Assembly: GCA_028023455.1 (NCBI GenBank)
Contig: JAQFVV010012509.1
Span: 1,364,001-1,428,000, forward strand
Source: Epiperipatus broadwayi
Taxonomy: Eukaryota > Onychophora > Udeonychophora > Euonychophora > Peripatidae
Reading direction: 5' to 3'
Length of the DNA stretch: 64,000 nucleotides
Shown: piece by piece, positions 24,755 through 34,300 of the stretch
Numbering within the stretch: position 1 is the first letter of the stretch
Layout of the letters: each line of letters opens with the position of its first letter
Notes under the pieces: model-generated
Seen by the model: only the letters and a program-made list of their open reading frames with translations
What the model was told of the DNA's origin: nothing
Database searches by the model: none
Made by a program: the position numbers and the translations under genes

Positions 24755-25470
24755 GATGCACCATAGGTAATGGAACGGATTCTGATGTTGCATGATAGTA
24801 GACTTGATAGGCCATTGGAGTGGGTGAGAAAGCATATCTAGGATTTCTAAATGTATAAACTCATGTGCATTCCGATTTCATTCCTAGGAAATGATGCATT
24901 AACGCACAAATGTATGTCAAAAATCTACCTGTATACTCATCTATTTTTTCCATCTTTAACTTCCATTAATCCCAGAATTAGGTTATAACAAAAACAAATA
25001 GTTTGTTTAGATATCCATAAATATTCTTTGATTATTACGGTGAATATCATCCAATATTAATACATAACAAAAAAATTAAATTATAACTTGATATTATTTA
25101 TGTTTACACTTGCTTGCTAATTTAAATTTTATCAAAATCTATTAACTTCAATAAGTTTATTGATGAGTTCATATCAATGACATGTTGGTGGTGTATGGAA
25201 TCCCCCCTTCTATTGTGGTTGGTTTCTACAATGATAGGAAAGACCATTCACACTACAGATTATTAATCATATATACCGAAAAACAAATAACTAAATGATG
25301 AAATGATTAATAATATCAAACAATCAACAAATAACAGTGTTACTGTACAAATGTTGACATTTAATGTGCAAGAATGTACAATCTTACCTCTCCCCTAGTG
25401 GTGATTAAATTCATCCGCAAGCAAGTTCATGTCTGAACCTATATATTTTATTTCAATTTAAAAATAAAGC
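24755..25470 (+). repeat. Dispersed repeat X, copy 2
   Basis: Same blocks in the same order and orientation as 12395-13235, with a shorter middle. Divergence by eye is roughly 10-15%. No coding signature. Confidence 0.65.
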
Positions 25471-25757
25471 TAATAATTATCTCGTTGTTTTTTTTTTGCA
25501 AGAAGATTTACCTTTTAATTATAAAAGAATATCAAGAATTTTATAATATTAATTTAAGTTCTTGACTTGTTTTCAAAATCTATAATTAAAAAGGAAATTG
25601 GCAGAACAATTGCATTTATAAAATTTTAACTAATTGGTTGTCATTAAGATTATCACATAAGAGAGATTATAATTGGCTTATAGGAAAGATTGTTCTAGAA
25701 AAAAAATATATGTGGGAATGTGAATTAACGATAATACCTAAGTGTCTGGAGAGGGTA

Positions 25758-25895
25758 TTCCTAACTTAGTTGTTAAAGAGAGAGCAGTAAAATCTTAATC
25801 CAGCTGCTGAAAAATATAGAAGAAATGATTCCTAACTTAGCTGTTGAAGAAAGAGCAGCCCAAGCTTAATCCAGCTGATACCAAGCTATTGGCTA
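25758..25895 (+). repeat. 70-bp tandem duplication, diverged
   Basis: ATTCCTAACTTAGNTGTT and CTTAATCCAGCTG occur twice, 70 bp apart (25758 and 25828). Two units only. The downstream 26100-26320 shows a possible short degraded coding stretch that I could not identify. Confidence 0.6.
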
Positions 25896-26867
25896 GATAG
25901 TAGAAGTTTTAATCAAGCTTTTAGCATACTATAATCTTAGCCTGAAAAATAGTTTGTATAATGAAAACCATGTGCTAGATTCAGCTAAAACCTATGCATC
26001 ACTTTCCTTCATGTAACCTACCTTCATTGGAATAAAAATGTAGAGAAAGTACCCCCTCCCCTAAAATAGCCTGCAGTCTTGCCTTCAACCAAGAGCATAA
26101 GTTTCTGTCTACATCTGTCTCTCCTGAAAATTCAAGAGGATAACCAAATGGACAAAAAATTGCTTTTTCATGTATCTAGACTTGCTACAGACCCAGGAAA
26201 TTACCAATTTAACCAGGCCCATGTTTAGAAGCTTCAAGGAAAAACTCCAATAGAAAAAACTAAAATTGCAACTGAAAAGGCTTCCATAGAGAAGAAAGCC
26301 ATTGCCATAGGTATAATTTTTTATGCGTGCACACTATTTTTTCTGTGTTAATAGAATTTTTTTTGTTTCATAAAAGTAATAACAATTTGATTTTTGTGTT
26401 ATATAATAATTGATAATAGTACATACTTCACTAAGTTAAATTATTTCAAATTGTTATAGATTTTTTTTATATAAAATCCAGTCAAATTTCTCTTACAAAT
26501 AATCAAATAGTTTTTAAAGAAAAAAAAATTGTGGTAAAGTTTTTTTTTTCTTGCTATCTTTGATTTTGAATATGTTGTTTAATTAATTCTTAAATATTTT
26601 AAAGAAATTGAATCAAATATTGTTATCTTTGATTTTTGAAAATGTTTATCAAACTCTTAGTTATTTTTAAAGATAGAACCCAATGAATTTAAAGTTAATT
26701 CATGAATAAAAATTAATTGATTGGTTAATATAATTTATGTAAAAATATATAAATATTTGATGAAATAAGTATTTGGAATGTCATAAAATTATGCCATTTT
26801 TTTTCTGTTTTTTTTGTTGTTAATTAGATATTAAATAATTGTTTTAAAAATATTTTTTAGTCTTAAT

Positions 26868-27612
26868 TTCTTTATTCTATCCAATTCCTGTTTAATAAAG
26901 TGCAGTGTGTGTATGACCTTATATCATGATAACTTATATTCTAGGATTTAGGTTTTTTTTTATGATCACCAAAAAACTAGTTATTCATAAGTAGAGGAAG
27001 CCCACGATTTTCTTAAAGTTATTTATAATAAGCTAAGCTATTTATTTATTTGCTTCTTGCTCACAGTAATAAATTACAGAGTTCTTGCTTCCTGGGCTAG
27101 ATTTGTGCATAACAGCTATATGGGACAGAGATGCAAATATATTTCGTGTATGAACATCCAGATGATGATGATGATTCTGGATTGGCATAAAGAATATATT
27201 CTTCAAAGTCCATGCACTACATTTTATTTTAGTCTCTATTAGACATTAAGTTTATAATAGCCAGTACATCAAAGGTACTAAGTGGCCAGAGCATTAATAA
27301 TGAGCAGCATGTTTTAGTAATCCAACATTATTGTTTGTATGGTTATATATTTTATGGATGAGCACTTAAGTTTGTGATCCAAATTAATGTTTAAATAACT
27401 GTCCCAAGCTGACAAGGACTCAATATTAGTCTGGTCTATAGTAGACCCATTTCTAATCCAGTCACCAGATTGACTGTTGATTTATTTTTGATTGCTAATC
27501 ATTCATGATTGATAAATGATTATTACTTTTGGGTAGTGCTGGTGAACTGATAGTTAGCTATGCTGATCACCTCAGAGTGATCCATCATGCTCATCTTTTT
27601 GATATTAAATTA
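26868..27612 (+). repeat. Dispersed repeat R, copy 1
   Basis: About 745 bp, homologous to 59335-60060 (direct) and 28320-29075 (inverted). Shared blocks include TTCTTGCTCACAGTAAT, AGTCCATGCACTACATTTTA, GGCCAGAGCATTAATAATG and CCAGATTGACTGTTGATTTA. No protein signature. With copy 2 it forms a large inverted pair around the family C ribozyme element. Confidence 0.75.
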
Positions 27613-27711
27613 TATATATATGTCCACAGATGGCGTTCTACCAAAAACACCGGTCAAGCGTATGTTTTGTTTACATAAACGTCAGAGTAGCATTCACTAT
27701 CTCTAACTATA

Positions 27712-27769
27712 ATTCCACTTTCAGATCATGATTTCAAGCTATTTGCTATCATCAGTGAAAGACAGGAAT
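27712..27769 (-). ncRNA. Hammerhead ribozyme, family C (minus)
   Basis: On the minus strand: CTGATGA (complement of 27749-27755), GAAA (complement of 27732-27735) and palindromic stem III ATCATGAT (27725-27732). Predicted cleavage follows the C opposite 27724. Stem I inner helix CTTTCA/TGAAAG (27756-27761 with 27718-27723) is perfect, and the outer helix ATTCC/GGAAT (27765-27769 with 27712-27716) is perfect. Stem II is AGC/GCT with loop AAATA. Every conserved core base is present. Confidence 0.88.
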
Positions 27770-28153
27770 AAAGAAACTAGATCTAAATACAAACTCTGAG
27801 CGTTTATGAAACAATTTCTATTCAGCTTGCAAGCGTGAATTTTTTAGACACGTAATGTCTTCAAACTCAGCATAGCAAACCAGATAGCTATATGGGTCTG
27901 ATCTCAGTTCAGCATCACCACATAGTAGAAGCCTCTGCAATCTATATCATTGCAAGAAAGACCTCAAAGGTACATTTATGATAAACAAAAATGCAAGTTA
28001 AAAAACTTGCTAACGCTTGTATTTATGTCCACAGATGGCGTTCTACCAAAAACACCGGTCAAGCGTATGTTTTGTCTAAAAAATTCACGCTTGCAAGCTG
28101 AATAGAAATTGTTTCATAAACGCTCAGAGTTTGTATTTAGATCTAGTTTCTTT

Positions 28154-28211
28154 ATTCCTGTCTTTCACTGATGATAGCAAATAGCTTGAAATCATGATCT
28201 GAAAGTGGAAT
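28154..28211 (+). ncRNA. Hammerhead ribozyme, family C (plus)
   Basis: Core CTGATGA 28168-28174 and GAAA 28188-28191. Palindromic stem III ATCATGAT is at 28191-28198, with predicted cleavage after C28199. Stem I is CTTTCA 28162-28167 with TGAAAG 28200-28205, plus an outer helix ATTCC 28154-28158 with GGAAT 28207-28211 across a small internal loop. Stem II AGC/GCT closes an AAATA loop, with a U-U mismatch next to the core. Very short palindromic stem III and a bulged stem I are features known from PLE and retrozyme hammerheads. This is the best-formed motif in the window, and identical in sequence to its inverted partner. Confidence 0.9.
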
Positions 28212-28319
28212 TATAGTTAATACAAGCGCTCAGCAAGTTTTTTAACTTGCATTTTTGTTTATATATATATATTACTTGAGAATAAACAAACAATTCCTCA
28301 GATCCCTGATAGTTTAAAT

Positions 28320-29075
28320 CCCAATTTTTTGTACTGTTACAAATAGTGATTCAACTTTAGGTTGTTGATGATCACATAATGATCCTCACCTCAGATAAAA
28401 AACCCTTATTTCCCAGTAGTGTTACTTTATAATGGGATGGGAAAATAGATGGGAAGGGGATGATGACAAAATATAAAATTTAATTTACAAAGAAGTATAA
28501 TATTTAAGATAAGTTTAAAGTAAGAGATATTAAAGTATGATATTTAAAGTAATGTTTATATGACAAAAATATGAACAATTTTATCTATTAAAGAGAGCAT
28601 AAGATCATGAGAGCTCTGTAAGATCAGCCCAATTAACTATCTTCAGCATAAACATAATTAACTAAGTTCGTGAGCATTCTCAATAAGTAAAAGTAAGTAT
28701 TAAGTAATACTCAAAAAAAAAATAATAATCCATCATCAATATTGATGGGAATATCATCATCAAAATAAATCAACAGTCAATCTTGTGACTGGATTTGAAA
28801 TATAAACTAACAGTCAATCTGGTGACTGGATCTGAAATAGGTCTACTGTAGACCACGCCAACTATTTAGCCTTTGCCCCTTGGGGCTTAACTATTAATTT
28901 GTATGCACCAACTAAGTGCTAATCCATCTGAATATGTAATAGTCAGAAACAATAATGCTGGGACATAACATGCTGATCATTATCAATGCTCTGGCCAATT
29001 AGTATTATTAATGTACTAGCCATCCATAAACTTAATTTCTAATAAAACTAAACTAAAATAAAATGTTGTGCATGA
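28320..29075 (-). repeat. Dispersed repeat R, copy 2 (inverted)
   Basis: Reverse complement of 26868-27612, more diverged. It contains a small local duplication (28765-28838) in which the CAGTCAATCTNGTGACTGGAT block occurs twice. Confidence 0.7.
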
Positions 29076-29079
29076 ACTT

Positions 29080-29905
29080 GAAAGAATTTAATCTTAGTAC
29101 CAATCAGGATATATCAACTGGATACTCTCTGCACTAATATACATTCCCATTCATATAATCAGACTGTTATGCATGAATCTACCTCAGACAACATAAGCTC
29201 TATTACTGTTATTATGATCAATAGATGATGCAATACACCTAATAGTCTAAATTCTTTAGCATCAATTTAACAATAGAATACAAGGTTATTAATAACAATA
29301 AAAAAAATGAAGTTAAGATCTCTAAAATAACGCTATACACATATAAGCTTTCCGATTTTGATTAATATGCATAAATAAAACTATCACATCTGCGATTTAC
29401 AAAATTACTACAAAATTTATATTGATTTACATATATTCATATAAAACACCTATATATATTCAAAATTTCTGGATATATTTGAATAGTCATAACATAATTA
29501 TAAAAATTTTAAGTTATATAAAAATACTATAAATGATTAAAATTTACATAACGCTCACTGATATAAAAACACATAGATATGCAGTATATTTGATGGATAT
29601 ATTTCTAAACATATTTGACTTGTTATAAAATAAACATTTTTACATATCATTTAAATAATATAAATACCACAATGGGTTTACATATTTATGTAATTGACTA
29701 ACATATAAATGAAATTGATTTTTTTATCATATTTGTATTTATAAAAATAATGAAATTATTAAAAAATATCTTTCGTAATAATTCCATTTGGAAAATATAC
29801 ATAAAATTCAAACAGACACATGTGTATCAATAAAAATATAATTTGAATAATAGTCAATTTTTTGACAGGTAATTTGGTTGATTAATTATCAACATCTTTT
29901 AATTT
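29080..29905. other. Non-coding AT-rich DNA
   Basis: Very AT-rich sequence with no gene, RNA or recognised repeat. Confidence 0.45.
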
Positions 29906-29907
29906 AA

Positions 29908-30077
29908 ATTATCTTTTTTTCCTAATCTAAAAGATTTTTGGAAATCTTTTCCTTTTAAAATATCACTGTCAATGAATTGATTTTTGACTTTAATTATCTT
30001 TTTTTCCTAATCTAAAAGATTTTTGGAAATCTTTTCCTTTTAAAATATCACTGTCAATGAATTGATTCTTGACTTTT
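29908..30077. repeat. Perfect or near-perfect 85-bp tandem duplication
   Basis: 29908-29992 and 29993-30077 are the same unit (starting ATTATCTTTTTTTCC, ending TTGACTTT) with at most one or two differences. This indicates a recent duplication. Confidence 0.9.
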
Positions 30078-30626
30078 TGTTTTTTAATCCAAACAAATAC
30101 TTGCATTATTATTTTTTTTAATATAAATTTTAAATGATTTAAAATTATTCTCTCTATATATGTATCCCTATCACAAGTTGCTTTTAATAATATCTTTAAA
30201 TTAATCTAAAAAGATTTTTTAAATGTCTTTTAAAGGAGTTATTTAAAAAAACTCACTTTATAGAAATACGATGTCATTCATTTATCTGTGGTTCCTTGCA
30301 TCTAGATACGTCAGCATACATAAAATTTAATTCTTCAAGATAAGGAATTATCTTGGTGAGCTTGCTGGTCATAGAGAGATTGGTTTAATCACATCCGGAA
30401 AAGTATAATTAAGGTATGGTTGGCATTCTCCCTTCTCTATGATTTGAGTATAATTCAGGAAAGCAAATTGATTTCCCTTCTGTCTATAAAACATCACATG
30501 ATCACTATCTCATACTAATTCAAAACAAAGCAAAACTCTCCATATAGTAGTGCCATCTTGTGCTAACAAGAGCAATCAATGAATGCCAGAAGGCTTGCGC
30601 ATAAAATCCCTATCTAGTGCCTACTC

Positions 30627-30685
30627 ATCCAATATCCCCAGATTAGTTTCTGGCTTGTGGCCTTCATCAGTGAGGAGCCTTGGAT
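30627..30685 (-). ncRNA. Hammerhead ribozyme, family A (minus)
   Basis: CTGATGA is the complement of 30664-30670 and GAAA of 30647-30650. Stem II is GGC/GCC with a CACAA loop. Stem III ACTAAT is one base off the palindrome ACTAGT. Cleavage is predicted opposite 30641/30640. Stem I has CCTCA/TGGGG and the outer helix ATCCAA/TTGGAT (30680-30685 with 30627-30632). Confidence 0.82.
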
Positions 30686-31367
30686 CTGAGAGCACTGCAC
30701 CTACATCTTAGGATCTAATGCAACCCTCCAGCACCCACCTTTTAACTCTATTTAACTACAAAACTATGAGAATGAAATTGGAAAACACAATTAATATTTT
30801 CAATCCAAGCTCAACAGCTTATATAGTCATATGGGTCTAAACTCAATTCAGCACACATACATTTTGGTGTCTTTGGCTCTTTAACAACCATAACCACCAC
30901 TATCCTATTAGGCAGGATTGGTATTAAACCACTAAAATCACATGATCACTATCTCATACTAGCACATAATTGATATTAAACAATTCAAAACAAAGCAAAA
31001 CTCTCCATATAGTAGTGCCATCTTGTGCTAACAAGAGCAATCAATGGATGTCAGAAGGCTTTGTTTTGAATTGTTTAATAACAATTATGTACTAGTATGA
31101 GATAGTGATCATGTGATGTTTAGTGGTTTAACACCAATCCTGCCTAATAGGATAGTGGTGGCTATGATTGCTAAAGAGCCAAAGACACCAAAAATGTATG
31201 GGTGCTGGGTTGAATTCAGACCCATATGACTATATAAGCTGTTGAGCTTGATTGAAAATATTAATCATGTTCCAATTTCATTCTCATAGTTTTGTAGTTA
31301 AATAGAGTTAAAAGGTGAGTGCTGGAGGGTTGCATTAGATCCTAAGATCTAGGTGCAATGCTCTCAG

Positions 31368-31426
31368 ATCCAAGGCTCCTCACTGATGAAGGCCATAAAC
31401 CAGAAACTAGTCTGGGGATATTGGAT
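31368..31426 (+). ncRNA. Hammerhead ribozyme, family A (plus)
   Basis: Core CTGATGA 31383-31389 and GAAA 31403-31406. Palindromic stem III ACTAGT is at 31406-31411, with cleavage predicted after C31412. Stem I is CCTCA 31378-31382 with TGGGG 31413-31417, and the outer helix is ATCCAA 31368-31373 with TTGGAT 31421-31426 across an asymmetric internal loop. Stem II here has two G-C pairs and a C-A mismatch around a CATAA loop. The 2-bp stem III suggests cleavage is favoured in dimeric form, as described for retrozymes. Confidence 0.87.
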
Positions 31427-31521
31427 GAGTAGGCACTAGATAGGGATTTTATGCACAAGCCTTCTGGCATCCATTGATTGCTCTTGTTAGCACAAGATGG
31501 CACTACTATATGGAGAGTTTT

Positions 31522-31717
31522 GCTTTGTTTTGAACTTCTGTCTACAATTGGATAGATAAGCAAACTATCTTCTAGAACACATTTATGCAGGCTAATTAAT
31601 CCATTGGAAGTTGACCCTTGCTTTGTTTTGAACTTCTGTCTACAATTGGATAGATAAGCAAACTATCTTCTAGAACACATTTATGCAGGCTAATTAATCC
31701 ATTGGAAGTTGACCCTG
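31522..31717. repeat. 98-bp tandem duplication
   Basis: 31522-31619 and 31620-31717 look identical by eye. The unit starts GCTTTGTTTTGAAC, which is the outer end of the family A monomer plus flank. The duplication therefore includes the element-flank junction and arose after insertion. Confidence 0.92.
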
Positions 31718-31719
31718 AC

Positions 31720-33570
31720 TTCATGTGAATCAAAACTCTCACATCATGAACTATGTCACAACTTGTTGAACCTGCCCTTCTTTTCCTTCCTTTAGATCTT
31801 CATGGGAGCTCTATTTAACTCTGAAAACCAATTCTGCTAGCCAGCTACTAACTGCTCTAGCTCAAAATATTATTAGCCAACTCTTACAAAAATTGTTAAC
31901 CAAACCCTCTTTTCAAAAACTACTAGGCAAACTAAAAGTAATCTTTTTATCAACTCTTTTTATAGTAGTGAAGTGACAAAACACTAAATTAAAACTGTTT
32001 TTATCTTGATTGAAAACAACTTTGAAATTTTTATCAATGTGTGATATACAAAGATTTTTTAAAATGGATAATAGAAATGTATACAAGCATTAATTAAAAG
32101 ATTCCAAAAATAAACTACGCTTGTTTTTAATTTCAAATCAGAATTCAATAAAACTTAGACCTTTTTAAACTGTTTATTTTATAATAAAATTCTATATTAA
32201 ATCAAATTATTTAACGCTTTACAGTTATTATTATTCCACGAAGGTAGAAAAATATCTACAAAAATTTATGTCTGTCTTTATATCTCCTTTTCCTTTTCTT
32301 TATATATATATGGACATGCACACAACTATATTGTTGTATGCCATGTAATCTAACCAGTTACAATATATATAATTGAACAGGAAATAACTAAAGCTTCTAA
32401 TGAATTATATACATAAATAACCTCTTCAAAAGATATAACTAATCAGAAGTTTCAGTTACTTCCTATTTAAATACTTATAATCTGAGTTATTTATTATATA
32501 TATATAGATATCTAATTGCAATTAAATATAAATGTATAGGAAATAAGAAGTGATATATAGTACTTATATTACCCACATCTTCCCAAAAAAAAAAAAACAT
32601 ACCTCTTCAAGTAACTGGGCATTTTCAAAACTCAGATGAGAATTTCTATGCACTGTTTTCATTAAACCAACTGTAGATTTGTCTGTAAATTAATACATAT
32701 ATTAATAAATATGAAGGATAAATTAATAAAAATGTAGTAATGATGAAAAAAAATGTTTCTAGGAGAGAATACAATTTTAATTTACATTAGTTTCACAACA
32801 CAGTTCAACCACGTATCAGATTCCAATCTTGAAAAAAATAACTGTAGTTTCAATCAGATATATAGTTAAAACGTGGGCAATTAATAAAAATTTGCTCTAA
32901 AGTGCATTTTTCTTCATTACTATAATAAATTAATTTATTCTTCACACAAAATAAAAAAGTTAAAGTCAATGGATTATATAAATACAATTTGTATTCCTTA
33001 GTTCAAACACTTTATAGCAAAAAAAAAAATATTGATTATATATATACACACACACAATCTGACATTTCAACTATCCTGCAATCTTGCTCAGAGTTATGAT
33101 ATAATAATAAATAAAATAAATATATACATGATATAATAAATAAATGTAATCAATAAAATTTTAAAAAATAAGCAATATAAAATAATATAAAACAAAAATT
33201 AAATGTGATAAAACGGAATTAAAACCAAATAAAATAATCCGAATAATGTAAAATAAAATATAAAACACTGAAATATAAAATAAATATAGATTATACATGT
33301 ACATTCATATCTGTATAGATATATTTTTAATTTTATTGATTACATTTATTATATTATTTATATATTTATTTTATTTAACATTATATCATAGTTCTGAGAA
33401 AGATTGCAGGACAGTCAAAACATCAGATTGGATGTATGTATTTATATATAAAAATGTTTGAAGTAACCAAAATTGTACTTATATAAAATATTACAGCAAA
33501 GCAATAATAATTTGTAACATTTATTTACCCCCCCCCCCAAACCATACATACATAAATTAAATATGTCATA
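31720..33570. other. Non-coding AT-rich DNA
   Basis: Long TA-rich tracts and a C homopolymer (about 33530-33539). Around 33090-33410 a loose inverted pair (AATAAATAAATGTAATC against GATTACATTTATTATATT) could form a weak hairpin. No gene seen. Confidence 0.45.
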
Positions 33571-33574
33571 AACA

Positions 33575-34280
33575 TTGCTCAGAGTTCTGTGTGTATTTTC
33601 GTTCGCACCCTAATTTGAATAGGTATTTGAACAATACCAAAGATTATATTCTTCTGGTGCATGCACAGCAGGCGGTCTACAAAATTGCATGTAGTGGAAA
33701 CAACTGCCAGGCTGCATATTATGGGTAGATGAAGGCATCTGTTCAAGTTAGATTATCCCAACATGTGTATTCATACAATAGGGCTTTAGCTGATTCATCC
33801 CACCCTTCAATTTTTGTACAGCATGCAATAGCTGTGGGTCATTTGTGCAGACCAGATGAACCTAGAGTATTATGTAGGGAGCAGAGTGATTTGCGAAGAA
33901 AGATTAAGGAGGCGTGTTTCATCATCTCAGATGAGCATGCATTAAACAAAAGGGAGTCATTTTATCCCTTGTCAAAGAAATGGCGAGTGGAGGCGCTCTG
34001 ATTCTAATTCACATATTCATCTAGTCTAGTTCGAATATTTGCATATCAGTATATCGTTGGAAAATGATATGTGTTTTTTGTACTTTTTGATAATGAGGGG
34101 TAAGCCTTCAAAAACGTTCAGAGAATTAATAAATTGTTGATATTAGTCATATAATGATTCAAAATTTTTCTTATATCATATTCGAATTATAATTTATAAT
34201 TAATGTGTGCATATTTAATTCTAACATATTAAAGTTTTACATTTGTATCTATAACACACAGTTATTTTGTTTTATATATA
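33575..34280 (+). repeat. Upstream pseudo-LTR
   Basis: 706 bp, roughly 95% identical by eye to 36172-36876. It starts at TTGCTCAGA and ends in a TA tract. It includes a worn hammerhead-like motif at about 34083-34125. Confidence 0.88.
33600..34001 (+). pseudogene. GIY-YIG endonuclease fragment in upstream pseudo-LTR
   Basis: The C-terminal part of the PLE protein without its polymerase. It reads YILLVHAQQAVYKIACSGNN then CQAAYYG, a stop at 33727-33729, then SVQVRLSQHVYSYNRAL, FVQHAIAVGH and a tail ending KKWRVEAL at 34001. AYYG and the Arg/His helix fit the GIY-YIG fold, and YKIAC precedes a C-x4-C pair. This copy keeps the base whose loss shifts the frame in the downstream copy, but has its own stop. 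Confidence 0.8.
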
Positions 34281-34300
34281 TATACATCATTCATTTTGTC

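Larger units (their letters stand above)
27613..28265. repeat. HHR family C palindromic element
   Basis: A fold-back unit in a (TA)n tract. Long arms 27705-27848 and 28076-28219 are reverse complements, and a second arm pair is 27981-28021 with 28222-28262. A 50-bp direct repeat (27621-27670 and 28026-28075, containing CCACAGATGGCGTTCTACC) suggests a tandem unit broken and inverted. Each long arm carries one hammerhead ribozyme, on opposite strands. Between the arms, 27850-27935 holds the minus-strand module ACCCATATAGCTATCTGG, shared with families A and B. Confidence 0.8.
30527..31545. mobile_element. HHR family A tandem plus inverted cluster
   Basis: The fullest family A locus. On the minus strand, one complete monomer (30531-30995) is followed by the start of a second (30996 to about 31068); CAAAACTCTCC recurs exactly 465 bp apart. 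At about 31070 the orientation flips and a plus-strand monomer (about 31075-31545) runs outward, ending in the same GGAGAGTTTTGCTTTG. There is no ORF. Tandem small monomers each carrying one hammerhead match the animal retrozyme description. Confidence 0.82.

Noticed and set aside
31342-31563. 73-codon minus-strand frame, also 42319-42573 and the 3' half of 41816-42214
   Set aside because: These frames are translations of the non-coding family A ribozyme repeat. They recur only because the repeat recurs.
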